Source of the DNA: an uncultured Lachnospiraceae bacterium
Lineage (GTDB): Bacteria; Bacillota_A; Clostridia; Lachnospirales; Lachnospiraceae
Assembly (NCBI GenBank): GCA_902801585.1
Contig: CADCIU010000002.1
Location: 1 to 64,000 of the forward strand
Length of the DNA: 64,000 nucleotides
Direction: 5' to 3'
Shown: piece by piece, positions 33,925-41,596 of the stretch
Layout: every line of letters starts with the position of its first letter
Numbering within the stretch: position 1 is the first letter of the stretch
Notes under the pieces: model-generated
Told to the model about the DNA's origin: nothing
Databases searched by the model: none
The model's input: only the letters and a program-made list of their open reading frames with translations
Made by a program: the position numbers and the translations under genes

Positions 33925-33971
33925 AAAGGCCGTCGCACCAGAATTTAAATTCTTGGGGCGGCGGCCTTTTT
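33925..33971. terminator. Intrinsic terminator after the purine permease gene
   Basis: Long stem AAAGGCCGTCGC with GCGGCGGCCTTT (two mismatches), inner stem AGAATTTAAATTCT, then TTTTT on the plus strand. Confidence 0.8.
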
Positions 33972-34111
33972 GGGTGGAAAGAAATGGATGGTGCCGGGGA
34001 GAAGGCCCATAACCCATAGGTGCAGCTTAACTCAAAGTTATCGCCTCAGCCCAACAGCCATGTTTCCGGCTTCAAATGTGAACTGCTCCCTTTAAGTTGC
34101 TATGAATCAGC

Positions 34112-34513
34112 TCAGAACTCCACTGTCTCCGGCGCAGCCGTAAAGGAACTGAATGTCGCCTTCGCATTCTTGAAATACAGCACTTCTGTATTATCATCCT
34201 CCGGATCATACATAGCTCTCAGGTCCGGATATGCTTCCAGCATAGACTTCTTGGGATCAACGCGGTTGTCATCCACGAGCTCGCCCGCAACACGGAGCCA
34301 TACGCCGTCTTTGAATGCACAGATTTCTGCCTTGGGGTTGGCAGCCAGCTGTTTGGCCACGTCCTTGCCCCTGCCGGTCTGAATGTAGAGCTTATCCTCG
34401 AAAATATGGATGGTTCCGAAAGGACGCACGCGGGGCTGATCGCCGTCAACTGTTGCCAGATAATAAACCTGCGCTTCTTTGATGAAGCTGCATACTCTCT
34501 CCATAGCTGTCAT
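34112..34513 (-). CDS. Pyridoxamine 5'-phosphate oxidase-like FMN protein
   Basis: 133 residues, the usual size of small PNPOx-fold proteins. Conserved features are YYLATVDGDQPRVRPFG (about 17-33), the IQTGRGKDVAKQLAANPKAEI segment (about 44-64) and WLRVAGELV. These proteins bind FMN or related cofactors; the physiological reaction is unknown for this subgroup. ATG 34513 behind AGGAGG; a second ATG at codon 4 is possible. Monocistronic by layout. Confidence 0.85.
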   Translation of the reverse strand: MTAMERVCSFIKEAQVYYLATVDGDQPRVRPFGTIHIFEDKLYIQTGRGKDVAKQLAANPKAEICAFKDGVWLRVAGELVDDNRVDPKKSMLEAYPDLRAMYDPEDDNTEVLYFKNAKATFSSFTAAPETVEF

Positions 34514-34614
34514 GTCAAAATCCTCCTATCATTCGAATCATCAAATAACATGAACCATTAAAATGGCTCATCAATAGTATATCGAAATGAAACGCGTCCT
34601 ACAACCGAGTATCT

Positions 34615-35574
34615 CTACTCCGGCAGTTCATTGAGCAGCGTGAACCCCAGGATCATCAGCCCGCCGATCACCTGCAGGAGGCTCATTGACTCGTGCAGAA
34701 CGGCAACAGACAAGATGACCGCGACCAGTGGATCAATGTAGCTGAGCACCGCTGCCTCCTGCCCCGGTACATGCTGCAGTGACGAGAAATAGATACAGTA
34801 AGCGACGCCCGTATGCAAAAGACCGACGACCAGCAGGAAAAACCACCCGCTGCCGCTCATATCGCCCAAATGCGTCCCTCCGCTCCACATCACATACGGA
34901 AACAACGTCACCACCGATGCTATGAACTGAAGAAATGTCCTCCGGATGCCTTCCACATTCTTTATGAACTTGTTGAGGAGCACCACCGCTGCGTACAGGA
35001 CAGCGGCTCCCAGCCCGAACATGATTCCGATGTGGTCCGTGCCTTTCCCGCTGATCGCCCCGGCTGCGCCGCCATCTCCTCCAGAGCTGCCGCTGATCGT
35101 GATCAGCAGTATTCCCACCGTTGACATGGCAAAACACAGCCCTTTTCGGATCGTCAGTTTCTCCCTGAAGGCGATCGTGCTGACCACCGTGATCAGGATC
35201 GGCGCCGCATAATAACTCAGGGTCGCAAGCGATACAGTCGTATATTTATAGGATTCAAACAGAAGGATCCAGTTGAATCCCATAGCCACGCCGGAGACCA
35301 GGAGCAGGATGAGCTCTTTCTTCATCCCGGAGAGGTCGATTTTCTGTCTTGCGGCAGCCAGATATGTGCCGATCGCCATGACGGCGAGAACTGCGCGGTA
35401 TAGGGCGATCTCTGCTGATGGCAGAGGGATCTGCCGCACAAACAGCCCTATGGTTCCAAAGATCGCCGCGGCTGCAGCGATCATCAGACGGTATTTCCCA
35501 AGCCCGGGGCTCGGGGTATCATTGTGTTCCCCGAGCCCATGGCTCGGGGATGCATTCGTTTCATTCATATCCAA
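34615..35574 (-). CDS. EamA/DMT family exporter with repeat-derived N-terminus
   Basis: 319 residues, ten TM helices in two EamA repeats (MIAAAAAIFGTIGLFVRQ at the start; DPLVAVILSVAVLHESMS in the second repeat). Such transporters export amino acids or metabolites; specificity cannot be read. The first 27 residues before the first helix are encoded by two copies of the GC-rich palindrome (35497-35516 and 35529-35549), giving SPSHGLGE and SPGLGKY. Either the palindromes became coding, or translation really starts later; the ATG at codon 31 (35484) begins the first helix but has no site. The upstream ATG 35574 has only a weak purine stretch. Confidence 0.8.
   Translation of the reverse strand: MDMNETNASPSHGLGEHNDTPSPGLGKYRLMIAAAAAIFGTIGLFVRQIPLPSAEIALYRAVLAVMAIGTYLAAARQKIDLSGMKKELILLLVSGVAMGFNWILLFESYKYTTVSLATLSYYAAPILITVVSTIAFREKLTIRKGLCFAMSTVGILLITISGSSGGDGGAAGAISGKGTDHIGIMFGLGAAVLYAAVVLLNKFIKNVEGIRRTFLQFIASVVTLFPYVMWSGGTHLGDMSGSGWFFLLVVGLLHTGVAYCIYFSSLQHVPGQEAAVLSYIDPLVAVILSVAVLHESMSLLQVIGGLMILGFTLLNELPE
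35497..35549. repeat. Two GC-rich palindromes inside the EamA coding frame
   Basis: CCCAAGCCCGGGGCTCGGGG (35497-35516) and CCCGAGCCCATGGCTCGGGG (35530-35549). Both lie inside the open frame of the exporter gene. A third, partial copy at 35588-35603 lies between it and the CoA transferase gene. Confidence 0.8.
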
Positions 35575-35608
35575 TACTCTCGCTCCCCGTCCCCGAGGCT
35601 CGGAACAC

Positions 35609-36775
35609 TCACATCATTTCTCCGATCTCCGCATCGCTATATCCCAGTCCCCTCAGAACCTCCACTGTATGATATCCCTCAGGGTACCCGGCGTGCCGAT
35701 ATTCCACCGGACAGGCGGATAAATGGATCGGGCATCCCATCTGCGTGATCTTAGTACCGCCCGACAGCGGAATCTCCACCTCCGGCCACATCCCCCGGCT
35801 GCGCAGATGCTCGTCTGACGACACTTCCTCCAAGCTCATGACCGGTTCCACACACGCATCCAGCTTCGAGAAGACCTCCGTCCACTCCTCGCGCGTCTTT
35901 TTCATAAAAGCTTCCCTGAACGCTTTTTTGACCATTGCCTGATCAGACCTCAGTATTTTGCCGTCTCTCCACTGAGGAAATCCCAGCCCGTCGCACAGCG
36001 CCGCGAAGAATTTGGGTTCCAGCGACCCGACGCTCATGTATCCGCCGTCTTTGGTCTGATAGAAATCGTAGATTCCCCCGCCGTTCAACAACCCGCTCTC
36101 CCGGTCCGGTACCGATCCGCCCGCGAACCAGCTCGCGCCGTCCATTGAGTTGAAGGGTATGACAGAATCCTGCATCGACACATCGATATACTGGCCCTCA
36201 CCTGTCCGCTCACGATATACGATCGCTGCCAAAATACTGATCACCGCATTCAGCGACCCGCCTGCCACATCTGCGATCTGGAAGTTGTACAGACTGGGGC
36301 CTCCGTCCTGCCTGCCCGCGGAAGCCGCGATCCCTGATCTGGATATGTAATTGATATCATGTCCTGCTTTTTTCGAGAAAGCGCCCGACTGTCCGTACCC
36401 GGTAATCGAGCAGTAAATGATACGCGGGTTCACGGCCTTGAGCTGTTCGTAACTAAGCCCCAGCTTTTCCATGACGCCGGGGCGAAACTGCTCCACTACG
36501 ATGTCATATTCCTTGATGAGCTTTTTCACAGCTTCCAGGGAAGCAGGCTTTTTCAGGTTCAAATAGATCGTTTTCTTTCCTCTGCCCAGCCATGCCTGCG
36601 CACCTGTCACACCGGTACCTTCCACTACCGGCGGCCAGTTGACCACCAGGTCGTACTTATCCTTGCTGCTTACCTTGAGCACTTCCGCACCGAGATCCGC
36701 CAGCGTCATTGTCGCATACGGTCCCGGAAGCAGCGTGCTGAAATCCAATACTTTATACCCGTCCAGTGCTCCCAT
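35609..36775 (-). CDS. CaiB/BaiF family (class III) CoA transferase
   Basis: 388 residues, cytoplasmic, family-typical length. Residues near the start (KVLDFSTLLPGPYATMTLADLGAEVLKV) and the catalytic Asp in GHDINYIS (about residue 143) identify the class III fold, which includes alpha-methylacyl-CoA racemases and carnitine or bile acid CoA transferases. The substrate is not predictable from the sequence or neighbours. ATG 36775 has AAAGGCGG upstream. Palindromes flank both ends. Confidence 0.85.
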   Translation of the reverse strand: MGALDGYKVLDFSTLLPGPYATMTLADLGAEVLKVSSKDKYDLVVNWPPVVEGTGVTGAQAWLGRGKKTIYLNLKKPASLEAVKKLIKEYDIVVEQFRPGVMEKLGLSYEQLKAVNPRIIYCSITGYGQSGAFSKKAGHDINYISRSGIAASAGRQDGGPSLYNFQIADVAGGSLNAVISILAAIVYRERTGEGQYIDVSMQDSVIPFNSMDGASWFAGGSVPDRESGLLNGGGIYDFYQTKDGGYMSVGSLEPKFFAALCDGLGFPQWRDGKILRSDQAMVKKAFREAFMKKTREEWTEVFSKLDACVEPVMSLEEVSSDEHLRSRGMWPEVEIPLSGGTKITQMGCPIHLSACPVEYRHAGYPEGYHTVEVLRGLGYSDAEIGEMM

Positions 36776-36791
36776 TGATGCCGCCTTTCTT

Positions 36792-36861
36792 CCCCGAGCC
36801 CGTGGTTCGGGACAACATTTCGCCCCCGAGACCCCGTTTTGCTCCCCGAGCCCGAGGCCCC
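36792..36861. repeat. Two GC-rich palindromes upstream of the CoA transferase gene
   Basis: CCCCGAGCCCGTGGTTCGGG (36792-36811) and CCCCGAGCCCGAGGCCCC (36844-36861), next to the stop of the ExbD-like gene. Confidence 0.75.
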
Positions 36862-36866
36862 AGTCA

Positions 36867-37319
36867 CTATTTTGAATTCTTGAGCTGAATATCCAGCTCG
36901 TCGAAGACCGCCTTCACCCAGTTATAAGTCTCCAGGATCGACTGCTCTTCCTCCAGCACGAACGTCCTCGTATCGCTGTTGTACTCCTCCACATACTTGC
37001 GCAGCTCCTCTTGATTGGCGACTTCGTGTCCGTTGATCGTCACCTTATCCTCCTTGATGCGGACAACGATCACATCGGGGATCTCCTCATTCCGGGGATC
37101 CTCCGCCTTCTCCTTGTCCTTCTCAGGATCAGCGGCCTCCTGCGTCTCACTCGCAGACTCCTCCTGCGCGGTCTCCGTGCTGTTCCCGTTCCCGGGCAGA
37201 AGCCCTTTTCCGGGGCCCAGGCCAAAATATCCCCCGCCCCCGAGCAGCAGCAGCAGCGCCAAAATACCGATCGCCGATCTTCCTCCGCCTCTTTCGTTGT
37301 TGTTCCGATCATTTGCCAT
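36867..37319 (-). CDS. Membrane-anchored protein with ExbD-like outer domain
   Basis: 150 residues from ATG 37319 behind GGAGGAG, five bases after the ExbD gene. A TM helix (SAIGILALLLLLGGGGYFGLG, about 15-35), an acidic linker, then a domain (about 83-150) starting DVIVVRIKEDKVTINGHEV and continuing EELRKYVEEYN...FVLEEEQSILETYNWVKAVFDEL. This follows the outline of the ExbD/TolR periplasmic domain (V.I..DG.I.ING..V....L). It therefore looks like a second, shortened ExbD-like protein lacking the Asp-containing TM helix. It probably acts with the ExbB/ExbD pair. Function unknown. Confidence 0.6.
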   Translation of the reverse strand: MANDRNNNERGGGRSAIGILALLLLLGGGGYFGLGPGKGLLPGNGNSTETAQEESASETQEAADPEKDKEKAEDPRNEEIPDVIVVRIKEDKVTINGHEVANQEELRKYVEEYNSDTRTFVLEEEQSILETYNWVKAVFDELDIQLKNSK

Positions 37320-37323
37320 AACA

Positions 37324-37896
37324 TCACTCCTCCACGATCTGATAAAAGACTTCTTTCCTGAGTTTCTTCTGCGTTTCCAGCGCATCCCTGATCGGGTTGA
37401 ACTCCTCTTTCCTGTAGATCTGCTTCGCATCACAATGGAACACGATGAAGACCGGGTATCCGCCCGCCTCATCCACGATCTCATTGATGATCTGTGTCAA
37501 ATGCTTCCTCGTGTACTCTGTCCGGTCCGTCCCCAGCCGGAAAGTCTCCATAGGCTCCTTCTGGCCCTTATACACCTTCAGCACATGCTCGCCGTCTTCC
37601 GTCTCATTGATCAATGTGACGATCACTGCATTGGATTCATAGCGCTTGTTGCTGTCCTGTATTTTGTCCCGCCGGCTGACCTCGCTTTTTAAAATATCGT
37701 TTTCCTCTTCGAGTGCGTCCACCCGGCTCTCCAATCCGGTGATCTGCGCTTCGGATTCCTGCGCGCTCTCCTCCATGGACCGCTCATTCTGCATTCCGGT
37801 CAGCATGACAATGAAGAGGATCGTAAACAGGACGTCCAGCAGCGGTGTCAGATTGATCTCGTCACTGCCCCGGCTGCGCCGGCTGCGATTCCTCAT
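37324..37896 (-). CDS. ExbD/TolR-like proton channel subunit
   Basis: 190 residues with one N-terminal TM helix (INLTPLLDVLFTILFIVMLTG, about 14-34) that has the proton-carrying Asp in PLLDVLF. A coiled-coil stretch (about 40-85, ESRVDALEEENDILKSEV) follows, then an alpha/beta extracytoplasmic domain. Its start overlaps the stop of the ExbB-like gene by four bases. The typical ExbD signature around the Asp is intact, so proton flow is likely. The coiled coil is unusual for ExbD. Confidence 0.8.
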   Translation of the reverse strand: MRNRSRRSRGSDEINLTPLLDVLFTILFIVMLTGMQNERSMEESAQESEAQITGLESRVDALEEENDILKSEVSRRDKIQDSNKRYESNAVIVTLINETEDGEHVLKVYKGQKEPMETFRLGTDRTEYTRKHLTQIINEIVDEAGGYPVFIVFHCDAKQIYRKEEFNPIRDALETQKKLRKEVFYQIVEE

Positions 37897-38474
37897 GAAG
37901 CATCACCTCCCAGCGGGAGCTCTTTTTCGACATTGTAGTTCTCCCTGAACCGGTCGATGCCGTCATCGATGTAGTTCAGGTATCTTGCGCTGAATGCTAT
38001 GTCGGCTACTTTGAAGATCACCGCACACAAAATGCCGAGAACAGTCGATGACAGCGCAAACTGAACACCTTCAAACAGAGCCTGTGCATTGGACCAGTCC
38101 GCATTGCCGTTCATGGCTACGAACAGACCTGTGACAGTGCCAAGAATTCCGAGGAGCGGAAAGATCTGAATGATCAGGGACACCCATGAGAAGAGAACGG
38201 ATTTGTTCTGATAATCGTCACAGAATGTGTCGAACTCGCGCCAGTCCCTTTCGATGGTCACTTTTGTCTCCGTCTTGAGCCTGCCGCCTTTCTTCTCTGT
38301 CAGCACCTGCCTGCCGGCGGTCGAGTCGTTGAGCTTGTCGATCCTGAGTTTGAGCGCTTTCATCTCAGTATATGACTTGACCATCAGAAACACTTCTGCG
38401 ATCGCAAGAATCAGTATGCCCCAATTCAGTGCTATCGATAAAAATCTTGAGATCCATAGAATCAATGTATTCAT
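37893..38474 (-). CDS. MotA/TolQ/ExbB-like proton channel subunit
   Basis: 193 residues from ATG 38474, behind AGGGG. Three TM helices: about 9-31 (LSIALNWGILILAIAEVFLM), 93-122 (SLIIQIFPLLGILGTVTGLF) and 132-157 (FALSSTVLGILCAVIFKVADIAF). The conserved family segment PLLGILGTVTGL is present, as is the ALSSTVLGI segment. Its partner ExbD is translationally coupled. In Gram-negative bacteria such pairs power TonB or Tol; this genome is a monoderm by all other signs, so the driven protein is not known. Confidence 0.85.
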   Translation of the reverse strand: MNTLILWISRFLSIALNWGILILAIAEVFLMVKSYTEMKALKLRIDKLNDSTAGRQVLTEKKGGRLKTETKVTIERDWREFDTFCDDYQNKSVLFSWVSLIIQIFPLLGILGTVTGLFVAMNGNADWSNAQALFEGVQFALSSTVLGILCAVIFKVADIAFSARYLNYIDDGIDRFRENYNVEKELPLGGDAS

Positions 38475-38489
38475 GTCTTTCCCCTGTTT

Positions 38490-38542
38490 CCCGAGCCTCG
38501 GGCTCGAGGTAACTGCCTTGTCCCCGAGCCCGAGGCTCGGGG
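38490..38542. repeat. Two GC-rich palindromes upstream of the ExbB-like gene
   Basis: CCGAGCCTCGGGCTCGAGG (about 38491-38509) and a perfect copy of the consensus (core CCCGAGCCCGAGGCTCGGG, 38523-38541), next to the stop of the nitroreductase gene. Confidence 0.85.
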
Positions 38543-38547
38543 GAGAA

Positions 38548-39213
38548 TTATCTCCACACCTCCGGTCCCTGGCCGGAGCCGACTTCAAAGTGATACTTGA
38601 CGATCCCCAGATCCACCTTGGCATAGGGGCCGATTCCGGCTCTCGCCTTGACATGGCCCTCCTCCAGGTCCAGCTTGAATTTCTGCTGGTTCATTGCTGT
38701 CGGCGCAAGAAGCGCCGCCCGGATCCCGTTCCTGAACCACAGCGGCGACTTGTCGCTGACATTACTGATCAGCCCCGCCTTCCTGGATTTGTGGGGTGTC
38801 CCGTCTGTGAGCCCGTAACCGATCGTAATAACGATCACCAGTTTCTCTCCGGCAGCCACTTCAAAAGCATCCGGAATCTTCTTGTAAGTCGCGCCGACCC
38901 AGCAGGTCCGAAGTCCCATCATCTGCGCCCTGAGAACGATCTTCTCCCCATAATAGCCGCAAAGTTCATCCAGCGACGGACTCTTGGGTCCCACCATCGC
39001 GATATAATTGGTCACGCCCTTGAACTGTCCGTAGCGCGCCATTAAGCTCTGGAACGCTTTCGGCTCATTCGTCACCAGCTGAATATGGAGCCCGCTCTCC
39101 TCGTTGCAGTCGCGGATCAGTGCCTCCAGTTCCTCGAACAGCTCTGCGTCGATCGGTCTGTCCTCGTAAGCCCTTACAGAATGCCTCTCATACATAGCAT
39201 CTTTCAGATTCAT
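38548..39213 (-). CDS. Nitroreductase-family protein (TM1586-type)
   Basis: 221 residues. Recognisable features: the N-terminal ERHSVRAYEDRPID segment for FMN binding (about 9-22), GYYGEKIVLRAQMMGLRTCWVGATY (about 84-108), and LLAPTAMNQQ near residue 170. This is the fused, TM1586-like branch of the nitroreductase superfamily, which has two half-domains in one chain and often an unknown substrate. ATG 39213 behind GAGGAGG. It is 100 bases downstream of amrS, with no clear terminator in between. Confidence 0.85.
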   Translation of the reverse strand: MNLKDAMYERHSVRAYEDRPIDAELFEELEALIRDCNEESGLHIQLVTNEPKAFQSLMARYGQFKGVTNYIAMVGPKSPSLDELCGYYGEKIVLRAQMMGLRTCWVGATYKKIPDAFEVAAGEKLVIVITIGYGLTDGTPHKSRKAGLISNVSDKSPLWFRNGIRAALLAPTAMNQQKFKLDLEEGHVKARAGIGPYAKVDLGIVKYHFEVGSGQGPEVWR

Positions 39214-39313
39214 CGCGTTCCTCCTCTGTCAAAATACACAGGGTATGACCTTCGGTGCCGCCGTCTGCACGGCCCTCACTGCCATCCCCTGCAGCGGTCA
39301 TCCCCGCCGCACA

Positions 39314-40162
39314 TCAGCAGTTTCCCGTATATACATATCGAAGCGTCTCCCGTGCCACATCCGCCAGCCTGTACACTTTTTTGACGCTCGTCGCTGCTCT
39401 GTCTGTCATATGAAAACGAGGGAAAAATCTCGAAATATGAAGCGGGATCCCGGCTCCTTCACCGTCGCGAAGCCCTGCGATCCACCCGCACATCTGCCGC
39501 ATCTCCTCCTCCGAGTCATTCTCTCCCGGAATGATGAGCGTCGTGAGCTCCACATGACACGACTGCACAGCGCGCTCGATGAACCGCATGACCATGCCCC
39601 GGTCACCGCCGAGCACCTGCGAATAATACCTGTCCGTAAATCCCTTGAGGTCGATATTCATCGCGTCCATATAGGGCAGGATCTCTTCGAGCACCGGCAG
39701 CTCCGCCGTTCCGTTGCTCACCAGCACGTTCACCATCCCGGCCTCATGGACCAGCTTTGCCGTATCCCGCACAAACTCATAGCCCACGAGCGGCTCATTA
39801 TAGGTAAACGCCACGCCGACATTCCCCCGGCTCTTATAGTACGCTGCCGTCCGCGCGATCTCCTCCGGCGTCACATACTCCGCCCTGTCCGCAAACTGCA
39901 TGGCCTCTTTCGACCAGGAGATCTCATGATTTTGGCAGAACGGGCATCGGAGATTGCATCCGTAGCTTCCCACAGACAAAATCCTGCTGCCCGGCATGAA
40001 CCGGTTGAGCGGTTTCTTCTCGATCGGATCGAGCGCCAGTGAAGTGACGCGCCCATAATTGGATGCCGTCACAACACCGCCCGCGCAGATCCGCGCACCG
40101 CAGAAGCCAATCTGCCCATCCTTCAGTTCACAGTGCCGAAAGCACACACCGCATCTCGCCAT
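39314..40162 (-). CDS. amrS: AmmeMemoRadiSam system radical SAM enzyme
   Basis: 282 residues. Radical SAM motif CNLRCPFC (about 69-76), with additional Cys residues near the N-terminus (CGVCFRHC, CGARIC) typical of the AmrS branch. The C-terminal HISRFFPRF...T segment is family-specific. The reaction is unknown, but the gene is invariably linked with Memo-like and AMMECR1 proteins, as here (12-base gap). The ATG is close to the upstream stop, suggesting co-translation. Confidence 0.9.
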   Translation of the reverse strand: MARCGVCFRHCELKDGQIGFCGARICAGGVVTASNYGRVTSLALDPIEKKPLNRFMPGSRILSVGSYGCNLRCPFCQNHEISWSKEAMQFADRAEYVTPEEIARTAAYYKSRGNVGVAFTYNEPLVGYEFVRDTAKLVHEAGMVNVLVSNGTAELPVLEEILPYMDAMNIDLKGFTDRYYSQVLGGDRGMVMRFIERAVQSCHVELTTLIIPGENDSEEEMRQMCGWIAGLRDGEGAGIPLHISRFFPRFHMTDRAATSVKKVYRLADVARETLRYVYTGNC

Positions 40163-40174
40163 GGCTGCCTCCCT

Positions 40175-41563
40175 TTAGTGATGTCTCACGACCTCAAACC
40201 GCTGCAGCTTCACATGGTCGTCCCAGTCCGCGATCCCCGCTTTGCTCTTGGCGATCGAGATTTGCTGCTCCACTGTGTCGACTCCGTCGAGATCCGGCAA
40301 AAGGAGCCCGCGCTTGACGCCTTTGCTGACAATGACGCCGTAGCGCCTGACATCCAATTCGTCGGCAGATTGGATCGGCTCCGGCTCGCCCAGGACATCC
40401 ACACTGATCTCGAGCCAGGGCAGCTCGTCCTCCCGGATCGGGTCGAACCTGGGATCCCTGGTCGACGCGCTTACCGCATTATCGATGATCTCCTGCGCCA
40501 GGCAGTCCCGCACCGGGGCGATGGTCCCGATACAGCCTCTCAGCCTCCCGTGCTCGTGGATAGAGACAAAGGCACCTGCCCTGCGCGTCATAAGTTCCGG
40601 CAGAATATCCTTGGGGATGGCCGGCTTTTTGTGCTCTCGGATATACGTCTCCACTGTTCTGCGGGCCAGCTGCACATAGGGATCCTCCGCCGCCCTCGAC
40701 TGCGCCAGTTTTTCCTCCTGCCGGAACAGATACTGCTCCAGAAAGTGCCTGTTCTCGTCCGGCGCCCCCGGATAGAAGGTACAGATTCCGTATCCGACAC
40801 CGGTCACGTCCTCGTGGGAGAGCTGCTGCGCCTTCACGGATAAGCTGTCGAACGCCCCCGCCATGATGACAAAAGACCGATGCCCGCATTCTGCCGCCCT
40901 GTCGCAGAATGTCTCGTCAAAATCAAATAATTCCCCAAATGCGGCCCTCGACATGACGTCCATGATCCTCGCGTCGTACTCAGGGCCTTCTTTGGCAAAC
41001 CCGTAGGGCCCGTAGTCCTGCAGTTTGTGTGACAGGTCACCGCTGGCCACAAACACCGCCCTCCTTCCGAGCTGGTCTGCCGCTTTGCGGATCATCTGCC
41101 CCAATTTGTAGTGCTCGGTCAGAGGAAGTCCCGAGAGCCCTATGCGCACGATCCGGGCTCCGCTGTATTTTGCCCGGATAAAATACAGAGGCACCATGGT
41201 CCCATGATCGAGCTTCTTGTCTCGCTCTCCCAAGGGGCCCGCGGGAAATCCTTCGCGGCGCGCCAGTTCTGTGACGGCAGCTGCAAGCTCGACATCATAT
41301 TCCTCCTCAAAGCGCACCTGCGCCGCGCGGAACTGTCCGAAGTCTCCGCGGGCACTCCTGCCCGGAGAAATGTGGAAATAGTCGGAATACATCACCGAGT
41401 GCGGGCTTGTGATGATGATCGTCCCCGGCTGCAGCGCCGCGATCTCGTCTGCTGTCTGTTCATAGGCCCGGATGGTCTTCTCGACCTGCTTCTCGCTCCC
41501 CCGCCCGACCGCAGGTACGATCATAGGCGGATGCGGGACCATAAAACCTGCCAATATCGCCAT
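40175..41563 (-). CDS. Memo-like / AMMECR1 fusion protein (AmmeMemoRadiSam)
   Basis: 462 residues from ATG 41563, behind AGGAGG; an ATG eight codons earlier lacks a site. Residues 1-265 are Memo/class III extradiol dioxygenase-like with the metal-binding His pattern (FMVPHPP, TSPHSVMYSDYF, DHGTMVPLYF, SGDLSHKL). Residues 285-460 are an AMMECR1 domain with its invariant segment GRLRGCIGTI (about 338-347). The two proteins are often separate genes; here they are one chain. The combination with the radical SAM gene points to a shared but undescribed modification reaction. Confidence 0.9.
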   Translation of the reverse strand: MAILAGFMVPHPPMIVPAVGRGSEKQVEKTIRAYEQTADEIAALQPGTIIITSPHSVMYSDYFHISPGRSARGDFGQFRAAQVRFEEEYDVELAAAVTELARREGFPAGPLGERDKKLDHGTMVPLYFIRAKYSGARIVRIGLSGLPLTEHYKLGQMIRKAADQLGRRAVFVASGDLSHKLQDYGPYGFAKEGPEYDARIMDVMSRAAFGELFDFDETFCDRAAECGHRSFVIMAGAFDSLSVKAQQLSHEDVTGVGYGICTFYPGAPDENRHFLEQYLFRQEEKLAQSRAAEDPYVQLARRTVETYIREHKKPAIPKDILPELMTRRAGAFVSIHEHGRLRGCIGTIAPVRDCLAQEIIDNAVSASTRDPRFDPIREDELPWLEISVDVLGEPEPIQSADELDVRRYGVIVSKGVKRGLLLPDLDGVDTVEQQISIAKSKAGIADWDDHVKLQRFEVVRHH

Positions 41564-41596
41564 GCTTACCTCCTTTTCCGGAATCATTTTCCTTGG

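Noticed and set aside
36867..38474. Zorya-type anti-phage system
   Set aside because: The channel genes resemble ExbB/ExbD and the helicase and nuclease genes of Zorya are missing.
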